Origin: Nodularia sp. (in: cyanobacteria)
Lineage (GTDB): Bacteria; Cyanobacteriota; Cyanobacteriia; Cyanobacteriales; Nostocaceae
DNA length: 52,889 nt
Direction of reading: 5' to 3'
Assembly (NCBI GenBank): GCA_007692755.1
Contig: REBL01000125.1
Location: 1-52,889, forward strand
Positions 1 through 8,270 of the stretch are shown piece by piece (the stretch's first letter is position 1; every line of letters begins with the position of its first letter). The notes beneath the pieces are model-generated. The model did no database searches. It was not told where the DNA came from and worked only from the letters and a program-made list of their open reading frames with translations. The translations under genes and the position numbers were made by a program.

Positions 1-55
1 AGCAGAGTTTCCCACAAAGCTAGCCAGAAGCAGAGTTTCCCACAAAGCTAGCCAG
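1..55. repeat. Two-copy 27-bp tandem repeat at window edge
   Basis: The same 27-bp unit occurs at 1-27 and 29-55 with one extra A between. It starts AGCAGAGTTTCCC and ends GCTAGCCAG. The array is cut by the window edge, so its full copy number is unknown. There is no spacer, so it is not a CRISPR. Confidence 0.85.
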
Positions 56-183
56 GGGTTGAAAACCCCTGTCTAATAGCTTAAGTCGGATGAATCCGAC
101 TAGATCAAGCTATTCAAATTAAAGTCAATGTTTTAGTCCTCTTTTAGAGGACTTTTGCTATGAGACAGGGAATTTATTCCCTG
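55..183. repeat. Cluster of four perfect palindromic hairpins
   Basis: Four perfect inverted repeats follow each other: 55-69 (GGGGTT, loop GAA), 84-101 (AGTCGGAT, loop GA), 135-153 (AGTCCTCT, loop TTT, then TTTT) and 166-183 (CAGGGAAT, loop TT). I recognise similar palindromes as dispersed repeats in Nostoc-type genomes. The third could end transcription on the + strand. The cluster lies downstream of the minus-strand gene at 294-1073 and could form a structured 3' region of its transcript. Confidence 0.75.
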
Positions 184-290
184 GCTGACTGGCTGACTGG
201 CTGACTGGCTGACTGGCTGACTGGCTGACTGGCTGACTGACCTGCTGACTGGCTGACTGGCTGACTGACCTGCTGACTGACCGGCTTTGG
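181..290. repeat. Octamer (CTGGCTGA) tandem repeat array
   Basis: An 8-bp unit CTGGCTGA repeats about seven times without error from 181. It then continues in a second, longer period interrupted by CTGACCTG to about 290. The unit length is not a multiple of three and the array lies just past the stop codon of the minus-strand gene at 294. It resembles the short tandemly repeated repetitive (STRR) sequences of heterocystous cyanobacteria, although those are best known as heptamers. Confidence 0.85.
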
Positions 291-293
291 TTT

Positions 294-1073
294 TTATACT
301 AAATAACTCGTATTCGGAACTATGGGAAAGAAAGCATATTCATACCAAGCAGTCCAAATAAAACTTCTTATCCATCGTTGAGATTTTTCGGTACTGATTT
401 CATAGTTAAATTCTCCCTCAGATATATCAATAGAAGATAGATGAGAATTACAACCACAACCGTGATGATAGGTAAAACCGTATTTAGAAGCGATGCTTTG
501 CACTTTCATTTGGATAGCAAAAACCTTTCCGGCGTGTAATATAGCATCCCAAGAACGCTTGTGTGCTATATCTCGTTTATCAAAACGTAAAGCCCGTTCT
601 TCAAATACATGATCTCGGTAAATTGGCGCTAAATGTACATGATAGAAACTAGCAGGTAATTCATAGCCAAACTCTTCAAAAAGATCCATTCCAATGAGGG
701 CGACTTTTACCTCATCTGCATATTCTCTTCCCTTTAATTTCACATCTTCAAGAATTTGGGAAAAATTGGGATAGCTATCAATTAAAAAGTCCTGTCCATA
801 AAATTCTAAGGTTTCATAACCAAGTTGTCCAAATAGCTGAGAAAATGCCGATTTAAAATCAGCTAATTCTGGACGTTCATTAAATAAATCTACATCACCT
901 TGCGCTAGTTTATATTGGAACAATTGCGCCATTTCCACATAACTTTGTGGGTTCTTGATTCCTACATTTGCGACTCCTGCGGCTATATCTTGCCATATAG
1001 GAGGTAATTGAGCAATAGGAACCGCATTTTCTGAAGCAATTACGGCAATATTAGGAGCTTCAATAAGTTGCAT
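294..1073 (-). CDS. Hypothetical protein, 259 aa
   Basis: I do not recognise this protein. It is soluble-looking, with no signal peptide or membrane segment. It has mixed acidic and aromatic composition and a His/Cys cluster near residue 205 (HHGCGCNSH) that could bind a metal. The ATG at 1071-1073 has a GGAG about 8 bases upstream, which supports the start. It is transcribed away from the amidotransferase gene at 1441, so the two share a 370-bp divergent promoter region, and its 3' end runs into the repeat cluster at 1-290. Codon use looks like the neighbours. It is probably a real lineage-specific gene of unknown function. Confidence 0.65.
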   Translation of the reverse strand: MQLIEAPNIAVIASENAVPIAQLPPIWQDIAAGVANVGIKNPQSYVEMAQLFQYKLAQGDVDLFNERPELADFKSAFSQLFGQLGYETLEFYGQDFLIDSYPNFSQILEDVKLKGREYADEVKVALIGMDLFEEFGYELPASFYHVHLAPIYRDHVFEERALRFDKRDIAHKRSWDAILHAGKVFAIQMKVQSIASKYGFTYHHGCGCNSHLSSIDISEGEFNYEISTEKSQRWIRSFIWTAWYEYAFFPIVPNTSYLV

Positions 1074-1440
1074 AAATAATCTCCATTTAGACTTAAAATC
1101 AGCATTTAATTACAATACTCGACTTTTAATAATTTATAATTAAGATTTTATGAATATTTTTGAAGTAAGTTTTATGACGATTTTAATTGTGTAAATTAAA
1201 TGCCTAATCAATACTTTGTAAGTATCGTGACAATGTGACAAAAAAACTGTTACATAAAATACGAAATTCTCACAGATGACATATGCTGATTTCACACTTC
1301 CAGATGCTTGCACAGTATAATACTTTAGCCAATGGTCTGATGTGTAACGAAAACAAGTAAAATTCCTCTTCCTGTTCTAGATATACACCGGATAATTACG
1401 GTATATGTTGATAAAAATTATTAGTTATGAGTGAGGTTTT
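1074..1440. other. Divergent intergenic region
   Basis: This AT-rich stretch must hold the promoters of the unknown gene at 294-1073 and of gatD at 1441. I see no clear operator, RNA gene or inverted repeat. A GAGG five bases before the ATG at 1441 is the likely ribosome binding site of gatD. Confidence 0.5.
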
Positions 1441-2259
1441 ATGAGTTCGGAAAATTTAGAATTAATTATTGGCTGGTTGTATCCCACGCTGATGAGTACT
1501 TATGGCGATCGCGGAAATGTGATTACTATCCAACGTCGCGCCCAGTGGCGGGGGTATAATGTCCAGGTGGTAGCACTTGATCAAAATTCCACAGATGCTG
1601 ATATTAAGGCTGTAGATATTATAGTTGGTGGTGGCGCACAAGACCGTCAGCAAGAAATCGTCATGCGTGATTTGCAAGGTGCAAAAGCTGAGGCTATGCG
1701 TGAGAAAATCGAAAATGGGACACCGGGAGTTTTTACCTGTGGTTCTCCCCAACTCCTGGGAAAATATTATGAACCTGGTTTGGGAAAGCGGATTGAAGGT
1801 TTAGGAATCCTCGATTTAGTCTCTGTGCATCCTGGTGATAATACTAAACGCTGTATTGGTAACTTAGTAATTGAAGTTACAGCTTCTCGTTTGGCGCGGG
1901 AATTAGAAGAAATGACGGGGAGTAAACCTTATTTAGTCGGTTTTGAAAATCACGGGGGACGCACCAAGTTAGGTAAGGTGGAAGCCTTGGGGCGTGTAGT
2001 CTATGGTTTGGGTAATAATGGTGAAGATGGTACTGAGGGAGCATTTTATCAGAATGCGATCGCCACTTATTCCCACGGGCCTCTGTTACCTAAAAATCCC
2101 TTTGTTGCTGACTGGTTGATTCAAACGGCGTTGCGGCTAAAATATCAGCAAGCGATCGCTTTATCACCGTTGGATGATAGTTTAGCTTTACAAGCCCGGT
2201 CAGCAATGTTAAAGCGGTTAAAAGTCAGTTTACCAAATCCCGCTATAGCCAAAGTTTAG
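1441..2259 (+). CDS. gatD: Type 1 glutamine amidotransferase, GatD-like
   Basis: This 272-aa protein is a CobB/CobQ-type class I glutamine amidotransferase. The likely nucleophile is Cys100 in FTCGSPQLLG and the likely catalytic His is His212 in YSHGPLLPKNP, spaced as in GatD of the MurT/GatD lipid II isoglutaminyl synthase. In that complex GatD releases ammonia from glutamine, and MurT amidates the D-glutamate of lipid II. The N-terminal segment with YGDRGN is also typical. No murT lies beside it here, because the upstream gene runs the other way, so the partner must be elsewhere or just absent from view. It converges on typA. Confidence 0.8.
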   Translation: MSSENLELIIGWLYPTLMSTYGDRGNVITIQRRAQWRGYNVQVVALDQNSTDADIKAVDIIVGGGAQDRQQEIVMRDLQGAKAEAMREKIENGTPGVFTCGSPQLLGKYYEPGLGKRIEGLGILDLVSVHPGDNTKRCIGNLVIEVTASRLARELEEMTGSKPYLVGFENHGGRTKLGKVEALGRVVYGLGNNGEDGTEGAFYQNAIATYSHGPLLPKNPFVADWLIQTALRLKYQQAIALSPLDDSLALQARSAMLKRLKVSLPNPAIAKV

Positions 2260-2260
2260 C

Positions 2261-2294
2261 AAAAAAAATCCCCTCTTCTTAGCAAGGAGAGGGG
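2261..2294 (-). terminator. Rho-independent terminator of typA
   Basis: Read on the minus strand, a CCCCTC/GAGGGG stem is followed directly by ATTTTTTTT, a classic intrinsic terminator 20 bases past the typA stop. The sequence belongs to a dispersed GAGGGGTTGGGGGTGGGGTT repeat that recurs near 52823 and, in degenerate form, at 33892. Confidence 0.75.
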
Positions 2295-2315
2295 TTGGGG
2301 GTGGGGTTCTTCTAT

Positions 2316-4106
2316 CTAACGTCTAGCGAACTTTTTGCTAACTTTCCGTAAACGAATCGAGTCAGGTGTAACTTCCACCAATTCATCAGGACCGATATAT
2401 TCCAAAGCCCGTTCTAGACTCATGTCTATTGGTGTTTGCAGTTGTACCAATTCTTCACCACCAGAAGCGCGGTGATTGGTTAACTGCTTCGTCTTACAAA
2501 CATTCAATTCCAAATCTTGAGGACGATTATGTTCTCCAATAATCATGCCTTTATACACTTTAGTACCTGGAGTGATAAAGAATGCTCCTCTATCTTCCGC
2601 GTTTTTCATGGCGTAGAAAGTAGAAACACCTTCTTCAAAAGCAATGAGAACGCCTTTGTTCCGGGCTTCAATGTCACCAGAAAGGGGACGATAATCATGG
2701 AAACTGTGGTTCATGATTCCTTCACCACGAGTCATCCGCATGAATTCACCCCGGAAACCAATCAAACCACGGGCGGGAATAATAAACTCTAATAGAGTCC
2801 GTCCAGTCCCAAGAACTTGCATATCTTGCATTTCGCCTTTGCGTTGTCCCAGGCGTTCAATACAACTACCAACACCATCTTCAGGAGTATCCAAGGCTAG
2901 GAGTTCAAAAGGTTCGCAAGGTTGACCGTTGATTTCGCGGTAAATTACCTGTGGTTGAGATACTTGGAACTCGAAACCTTCACGGCGCATGGTTTCAATT
3001 AAGATACCCAGGTGTAATTCACCCCGTCCACAAACTTGGAATTTATCGGGAGAATCAGTTTCTTCGACTCGCAGGGCGACGTTAGTTTCTAATTCACGGA
3101 ACAAGCGATCGCGTACTTGTCTTGATGTTACCAGCTTACCTTCTTGACCAGCAAAGGGTGAATCATTTACCCAGAAGGTCATTTGTAAAGTTGGTTCATC
3201 CACCTTAATTAGTGGTAAAGCTTGGGGTTCGTTGGGGTCAGTAATAGTTTCGCCAATATAAGCATCCGCGAAACCAGCCACAGCCACAATATATCCGGCG
3301 GTGGCTTCTTCCATTTCCACCCGCTTCAGTCCTTCAAATCCCATCAATTTGGTAATTCTGGACTTGACAATGGTACCATCTTCTGTTACTAAAGCTGCTT
3401 GCTGTCCAGCCCGGATAGTACCGTTGTGGATTCTACCAATGACAATCCGTCCCAGATAGTCAGAATAATCTAGGGTGGTGACTTGCAATTGCAGGGGCTT
3501 GTTGATGTCGCCTACAGGAGGTGGAACGTGTTGCAGAATCGCATTAAACAGGGGTTGCATATCTACCGATTCGGCTTCCAAGCTTTCCTTAGCGAAACCG
3601 CCCATACCGGAAGCAAACAGATAGGTAAAATCGCACTGGTCTTCATCTGCGCCTAATTCCAGGAACAGATCCAAAACCTTATCAACAGCAACGTGGGGGT
3701 CAGTTTGGCCGCGGTCAATTTTGTTGATCACAACGATGGGGCGCAGTCCTTTTTCCAGAGCTTTTTTCAAAACAAAGCGCGTCTGGGGCATAGGGCCTTC
3801 GTTAGCATCTACAATTAACAGACAACCATCAACCATCCCTAATACCCGTTCCACTTCGCCGCCAAAGTCAGCGTGTCCTGGGGTATCAACAATATTGATT
3901 AAGGTTTCTTTGTAACGAACGGCTGTATTTTTCGAGAGAATTGTAATACCCCGCTCCCGTTCTAGGGTGTTGGAATCCATGACACAATCCGGAACGTCTT
4001 CACCTTCTCGGAAAATACCAGATTGTTTGAGGAGCGCATCAACCAGGGTAGTTTTGCCGTGGTCAACGTGGGCGATAATGGCGACGTTGCGAATTGGGAG
4101 CGTCAT
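2316..4106 (-). CDS. typA: Translational GTPase TypA/BipA
   Basis: TypA is a ribosome-associated GTPase of the EF-G family needed for growth under cold and other stress. From the ATG at 4106 the protein is 596 aa, normal for the family. It shows the G1 loop AHVDHGKTT (residues 12-20), the switch I region with [14 protein letters not shown] and NKID, followed by the elongation-factor domain 2 and the BipA C-terminal domain. The open frame extends seven codons upstream to a TTG, but other cyanobacterial TypA proteins begin [10 protein letters not shown], so I use the ATG. The gene is monocistronic, convergent with gatD, and has its own terminator. Confidence 0.96.
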   Translation of the reverse strand: MTLPIRNVAIIAHVDHGKTTLVDALLKQSGIFREGEDVPDCVMDSNTLERERGITILSKNTAVRYKETLINIVDTPGHADFGGEVERVLGMVDGCLLIVDANEGPMPQTRFVLKKALEKGLRPIVVINKIDRGQTDPHVAVDKVLDLFLELGADEDQCDFTYLFASGMGGFAKESLEAESVDMQPLFNAILQHVPPPVGDINKPLQLQVTTLDYSDYLGRIVIGRIHNGTIRAGQQAALVTEDGTIVKSRITKLMGFEGLKRVEMEEATAGYIVAVAGFADAYIGETITDPNEPQALPLIKVDEPTLQMTFWVNDSPFAGQEGKLVTSRQVRDRLFRELETNVALRVEETDSPDKFQVCGRGELHLGILIETMRREGFEFQVSQPQVIYREINGQPCEPFELLALDTPEDGVGSCIERLGQRKGEMQDMQVLGTGRTLLEFIIPARGLIGFRGEFMRMTRGEGIMNHSFHDYRPLSGDIEARNKGVLIAFEEGVSTFYAMKNAEDRGAFFITPGTKVYKGMIIGEHNRPQDLELNVCKTKQLTNHRASGGEELVQLQTPIDMSLERALEYIGPDELVEVTPDSIRLRKVSKKFARR

Positions 4107-4412
4107 AGGAGCTTTTAGTGAACTCAAGAGGGGGTTTTCAGATTCAATTTTTAATGCTGAGTTGCTTTAACAGAATTGTTTATGATTAGCAAATTCTGTA
4201 AAGAACCTTTAACAATTCTAGCGTAATCGTCACAATTCCGGGGGGTTTTTTCAAAGCTATCCAGAAACAAATATGTTTTTTTAGAAGTTTGTCTATAAAC
4301 GTGTCACAATTAACACCAATTTTGTAGCCTAGCAAGGTGATGTTGAAGTTTGAAACTAGAAATCTGTAAATTCAGTCAATGACGACAGACGCGATCGCCT
4401 AAAATCAAAATA
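4107..4412. other. Divergent intergenic region with a hairpin
   Basis: This region lies between typA and the toxin gene. It holds one inverted repeat, CAGAATT at 4171-4177 with AATTCTG at 4192-4198, in the 5' leader or promoter of typA. A HIP1-like GCGATCGC lies just before the toxin start. I see nothing else. Confidence 0.4.
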
Positions 4413-4757
4413 ATGGTAGTTGAACCAAAAGATGTTCGGCGTTACATTACCAGTGATGGTAGAGTTCCCTTTGCTGAGTGGTTTGACGCACTTAGAGATC
4501 CAAAAACCAAATCTATCATCGATAAAAGACTCAACCGAGTTAGCCTTGGCAATTTAGGCGATTATCGCTCAGTTGGGGAAGGCGTATATGAACTAAAGAT
4601 AGATTTTGGACCCGGATACCGAATTTATTTTGGACAAATTGGCAAAATAATTGTACTCATCCTCTGTGGCGGAGATAAAAGCACCCAAGACCAAGATATT
4701 CGTAAATCGATAGAATATTTGCAAGACTATAGGAGGCGAGAAAATGCCAACCAGTGA
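4413..4757 (+). CDS. Type II toxin, RelE/ParE superfamily (phage Gp49-like, HigB type)
   Basis: This 114-aa protein matches the Gp49-like 'addiction module killer' family. An N-terminal DGRVPFAEWFDALRD segment is followed by a basic stretch, then LKIDFGPGYRIYFGQ and the C-terminal ILCGGDKSTQDQDI typical of these RNA-cleaving toxins. HigB relatives cleave ribosome-bound mRNA. The stop overlaps the start of the next gene by 14 bases (4744-4757), the toxin-first order usual for this family, which implies translational coupling. Length and motifs are intact, so it may be functional. Confidence 0.88.
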   Translation: MVVEPKDVRRYITSDGRVPFAEWFDALRDPKTKSIIDKRLNRVSLGNLGDYRSVGEGVYELKIDFGPGYRIYFGQIGKIIVLILCGGDKSTQDQDIRKSIEYLQDYRRRENANQ

Positions 4758-5103
4758 TAGTTACCATGAATATCTAATTTCACGCCTCAAAGATCCAAAT
4801 TATGCTGCTGTCTATCTCGAAACTCACTTAGAATTGGCAGACGGAGAACAACCAGAGCCTGAATTATTAAAACTTGCACTCAGCCATATAGCCGAGGCTC
4901 TTGGTGAAAAAAATATGACTCCAGAAGAAGTAAGCCTACACATCAAAAAAATAGATGCATTGCTTTCCCAAAGCGGAAGTGAAGAAATTTACAACTTGGG
5001 CAATTGGCTAAATACCTTGGGTTTGAAACTAACTGTAACAGTTAGTGAAAAAGAAAGTCATAGCATCACTAATACTGCCAATACTTCTGAAGTAAAAATT
5101 TAG
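4744..5103 (+). CDS. Antitoxin of the Gp49/HigA type
   Basis: This 119-aa protein has the YHEYLISRLKDP opening and a following LALSHIAEALG segment found in antidotes paired with Gp49-type toxins. The usual Cro/C1 helix-turn-helix region is recognisable by position and by the closing LGLKLTV strand, but its middle is divergent (PEEVSLHIKKIDALLSQ), so DNA binding is less certain. A Ser/Thr-rich tail of about 20 residues follows. By family analogy it would bind and neutralise the toxin at 4413 and repress the operon. Confidence 0.82.
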   Translation: MPTSDSYHEYLISRLKDPNYAAVYLETHLELADGEQPEPELLKLALSHIAEALGEKNMTPEEVSLHIKKIDALLSQSGSEEIYNLGNWLNTLGLKLTVTVSEKESHSITNTANTSEVKI

Positions 5104-5139
5104 CACATTCAGAATTTTTTGTAACTTAATTGTACCTAC

Positions 5140-5709
5140 TTATCTAACCTTTAACCAACTAAAAATATCCTTTGCTTGTAACTGCCAACTGGTTAACACA
5201 TCAAGAACAGGTAATATATCAGTATTGTATTTAACTTCCGGTAATTGATGAGGTTGAAATACCATCACCGATTTATCACTAGGGTCAATGAACCAACCTA
5301 ATTTAGTTCCCTGGTTAATACAAAAAATAATTTTATTAATTACACGGTTGGGAGATTGGTCAGGGGATAAAATTTCAATAGTCCAATCTGGATAACTATT
5401 AAACCTATTGGCAATTTCTCCATCTGTATCAGTGGGGATGCGTGACCACTCAAATACAGCAATATCAGGAACTAAAGAACGTCCTCCAAAGGTGCAGCGT
5501 AACTCGGTTAATGCTAAAGCTTTTTGCTGGGGTTCACCCACCTGATTGATATTGGTTGATAAACAAGTTTGAATTCTGCTATGTTTTCCCTGGGGCATTG
5601 GTTTTTGATAGATGCTGCCGTTGATATATTCACTAGCTGGTTTAGTTTCTGGTAATTGCAGAAATTCTGTCAGAGAAAGCTGGGAATTTACCTGAGTCGA
5701 AAGTGCCAT
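5140..5709 (-). CDS. Uma2 family (DUF820) putative nuclease
   Basis: This 189-aa protein belongs to the Uma2/DUF820 family, abundant in filamentous cyanobacteria and built on a restriction-endonuclease-like fold. It has an N-terminal LTEFLQLPETKPASEYINGSI region, then the LVPDIAVFEW strand with the active-site Asp and the WTIEILSPDQS strand with the Glu, as in PD-(D/E)xK enzymes. The open frame begins with TTG two codons earlier, but the ATG at 5709 follows AGGAG at good spacing. The cellular role of the family is unknown. It is followed in the same direction from 6398 by a second family member. Confidence 0.85.
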   Translation of the reverse strand: MALSTQVNSQLSLTEFLQLPETKPASEYINGSIYQKPMPQGKHSRIQTCLSTNINQVGEPQQKALALTELRCTFGGRSLVPDIAVFEWSRIPTDTDGEIANRFNSYPDWTIEILSPDQSPNRVINKIIFCINQGTKLGWFIDPSDKSVMVFQPHQLPEVKYNTDILPVLDVLTSWQLQAKDIFSWLKVR

Positions 5710-5822
5710 TAGCAAATACTCCTAAAATATAAAAATATGGTAATTTAGCTCGTAGTAATTGCTCTTAGCCCTTAATTCAGGACTAAAGTCCTGACTACAA
5801 ACCTTTAATTATTTACTACGAC

Positions 5823-6398
5823 TTACAATAATCTTTTTAAAGGCAACGTAAACCCTGGAACAACATCTTCACCGCTCAAAATTGCTGTAGCCGGATACTG
5901 AGTAATTGAACCATCTCGGCGATAAACTAAAGCTTGCTGATTTTGACGGTCAATCAACCATGCTAACTGCACACCATTGGTAATATATTCTGACATCTTG
6001 GCTTTAAGTTTCACCAAACTGTCATTTTTAGAACGAATTTCAATCACAAAATCAGGCGCTAAATTAATAAAAGCGTCCTCTTGCTGATCCCAATTTTCTG
6101 GTAACCGTCCTTTCGCCAGAAAAGCAGCATCAGGAGACCTTACTGCTGTATTTGGTAATCTAAAACCTGTACTTGGCCCAAAAACCTCACCTAAATCTTG
6201 ACTTTCCACCCAAAATAACAAATAAGCACCTGCTTTTATTTCGCGATTTCCAGAAATTCCCCCAGTTGGTGGCATAGTTTCTAAAGTTCCATCAGCATTG
6301 CGTTCAAACCGCAGTTCTGGGTTTTGCGAACTCATCAACATCAATTCTTCATCAGTGACAGCATAACAAGACTGCACCGTTACTTTTTCACTGTTCAT
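5823..6398 (-). CDS. Uma2 family (DUF820) putative nuclease
   Basis: This is a second Uma2 protein of 191 aa. The markers are LRFERNADGTLETMPPTGG, the RSPDAAFL strand with the active-site Asp, DFVIEIRSKNDS with the Glu, and a Lys soon after (KLKAKM). The C-terminal LSGEDVVPGFTLPL is typical of the family. It is only distantly similar to the protein at 5140-5709, so the pair is unlikely to be a recent duplication. The 113-bp gap between them contains no clear promoter. Confidence 0.87.
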   Translation of the reverse strand: MNSEKVTVQSCYAVTDEELMLMSSQNPELRFERNADGTLETMPPTGGISGNREIKAGAYLLFWVESQDLGEVFGPSTGFRLPNTAVRSPDAAFLAKGRLPENWDQQEDAFINLAPDFVIEIRSKNDSLVKLKAKMSEYITNGVQLAWLIDRQNQQALVYRRDGSITQYPATAILSGEDVVPGFTLPLKRLL

Positions 6399-6463
6399 TA
6401 TGATGCCAACTTGAATGACATCTTTATTTTAGTAGGTATACCCTTTATAATCTTACTCTCTTC

Positions 6464-6514
6464 CTTTGCGCCTAACGCACTTCGTGCTAGAGCCTCCGGC
6501 ACGCTACGCGAACG
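6464..6514. repeat. Dispersed palindromic repeat
   Basis: This GC-rich island in an AT-rich spacer contains nested small palindromes such as GCACTTCGTGC and GCCTCCGGC and the string CACGCTACGCGAACG. I recognise this as a common dispersed repeat of Nostoc-type genomes. Related strings occur at 24180-24240 and 31375-31402. Confidence 0.65.
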
Positions 6515-6545
6515 TTTAAAATAAACCTCAACACCAGCGCATAAT

Positions 6546-6600
6546 AAAAAATGAAGGCTGAAGCGGAAAAAATCCATACTTCAAACTTCATCATTTTTTG
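6546..6600 (-). terminator. Probable bidirectional terminator after prs
   Basis: A long imperfect inverted repeat pairs AAAAAATGAAG with CTTCATCATTTTTT. On the minus strand the stem ends in a T run about 40 bases after the prs stop. Because the outer arms are A and T runs it could work in both directions. Confidence 0.65.
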
Positions 6601-6637
6601 ATCCGAAATTGTAACTACAAAAACAGTATTGTCTTTG

Positions 6638-7654
6638 TTAGCGGAACATACTACTTACTGAAGTATCTTCGTGAATCCGCCAGATGGTTTCCCCTAACAG
6701 ATTAGCGACCGAAAGCACTACTAATTCGGGAAAGCGATCGCGTTCTGGGATAGGAATCGTATTGGTAACAATGACTTCCTCAAACAAGCCACTTGACAAA
6801 CGATCCTTTGCAGGTGGGGAAAACACAGCATGAGTTGCACAAGCATATACTTGACTTGCACCTTCCTGACGCAGCAACCGTGCGCCTTCGCTAATTGTGC
6901 CGCCAGTATCAATCATGTCATCCACCAAAATGGCTGTTTTGCCCTTCACATCACCGATGACATTCATGACTTCAGCCACATTATGAGCCTGACGGCGTTT
7001 ATCGATAATAGCCAAGGGCGCATCATTCAGCTTTTTGGCAAATGCTCTAGCGCGTGCTACGCCGCCAACATCGGGAGAAACAACCACAATATCAGAAAGT
7101 TGTTTACTAGCCAGATAATCGAAAATTACTGGTGAACCATAAACATGATCAAAAGGGATATCAAAATAGCCTTGAATTTGCGCCGAGTGCAAATCCATAG
7201 CTAAAACACGACTAGCCCCGGCTTTCGCAATCAGGTTAGCCACCAATTTGGCTGTAATTGACTCTCGTCCTGCCGTTTTGCGGTCAGCGCGAGCATAGCC
7301 ATAATAGGGAATTACTGCCGTCACCTGTCGTGCAGAAGCCCGACGACAAGCATCAACCATAATCAGCAATTCCATCAAGTGGTCATTAACAGGTTGACAA
7401 GTTGGTTGGATTAAATAAACATCACAACCCCGTATTGATTCTTGGATTTGAACGTATAGTTCTCCATCCGCGAACCTTTTGCGAATCATTGGCCCCAAGT
7501 CCATACCCAGGTAACGAGCGACTTCTTGAGACAGTGGTACATTGGCAGAGCCAGAAAATAGCCGCAGGCGATGATTTTCAGTCAGTCCTGTGGCGGCTGG
7601 TTGCACCTTTAAACTTGCAGAACTCAGCACAGCAGATCCTCGATGTGCATTCAT
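6638..7654 (-). CDS. prs: Ribose-phosphate pyrophosphokinase
   Basis: Prs makes PRPP from ribose 5-phosphate and ATP, for purine, pyrimidine, His, Trp and NAD synthesis. The 338-aa protein carries the ATP-loop region with RKRFADGELYVQI, the catalytic flexible-loop region YGYARADRK, the metal-binding AMDLHSAQIQGYFDIP and the PRPP-binding ILVDDMIDTGGT near residue 226. The roughly 25-residue N-terminal extension before LRLFSGSANVPL is normal for cyanobacterial Prs. It is monocistronic, with a terminator-like hairpin downstream and a 616-bp region upstream. Confidence 0.96.
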   Translation of the reverse strand: MNAHRGSAVLSSASLKVQPAATGLTENHRLRLFSGSANVPLSQEVARYLGMDLGPMIRKRFADGELYVQIQESIRGCDVYLIQPTCQPVNDHLMELLIMVDACRRASARQVTAVIPYYGYARADRKTAGRESITAKLVANLIAKAGASRVLAMDLHSAQIQGYFDIPFDHVYGSPVIFDYLASKQLSDIVVVSPDVGGVARARAFAKKLNDAPLAIIDKRRQAHNVAEVMNVIGDVKGKTAILVDDMIDTGGTISEGARLLRQEGASQVYACATHAVFSPPAKDRLSSGLFEEVIVTNTIPIPERDRFPELVVLSVANLLGETIWRIHEDTSVSSMFR

Positions 7655-8270
7655 GGCAATATTATCATTAGATATTTAGTAGATTTAACTGAAATGACCT
7701 AAAAAAACATCTGTGAGTTTTTTTAAGCTTTCATAAAAACTTTCAACATTTCTCAATATAATTATTTTTGGCTCATGTTGTAGTCCTTTTGGTGAACAAA
7801 CCATTGTTGGGACAGATTAAAGTAGCAACACTGGCGCATAAATTCCTCAAGGAAAGTTGAACATTTGCTGAATACTCTACGATACTAGCTGCAAAATTAT
7901 AAACTAGACGACTAGATTTTTGATAGTAAATCACCCAAAAAATTATTAGGCGTGGCGAATTTGGCTCGCGTGAGTTGTGATGATTGAGGGCTGATGCCAT
8001 TTCTACATGGTGGTTTTTACTTATCCTATCTTGACTCAGAAAGCCAAAAAACCGCTGAAATTAATCGTCCACAAGTAGTTAGTTAATTACCCTGACAGTG
8101 AATTTTTGCCATTTTTCACACATACTTACTGATAAAAAAGTGGAAAAATAGAGTTAAATAAGTCTTAAAAGGCTTACTTAGCACGTACTAACACGGAATT
8201 TTTGACTTCCATGCTGGGACTTATCTTTGTAAGTGGCTTTTTCCCCAGTTGCTATTACATTTGATTAATC
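7655..8270. other. 616-bp intergenic region between prs and a kinase gene
   Basis: No convincing gene is seen. Open frames here are short and lack family features. A weak stem occurs near 8158-8176 (TAAGTC with GGCTTA, loop TTAAAA). The region must hold the divergent promoters of prs and the kinase, and its length leaves room for a small RNA, which I cannot identify. Confidence 0.35.

Noticed and set aside
1..290. Possible CRISPR array
   Set aside because: The repeats are directly adjacent or of 8-bp period, with no spacers of constant length and no cas genes nearby.
7773..8000. 75-codon minus-strand open frame in the prs/kinase spacer
   Set aside because: No recognisable motif, odd composition and no good ribosome binding site; likely chance.
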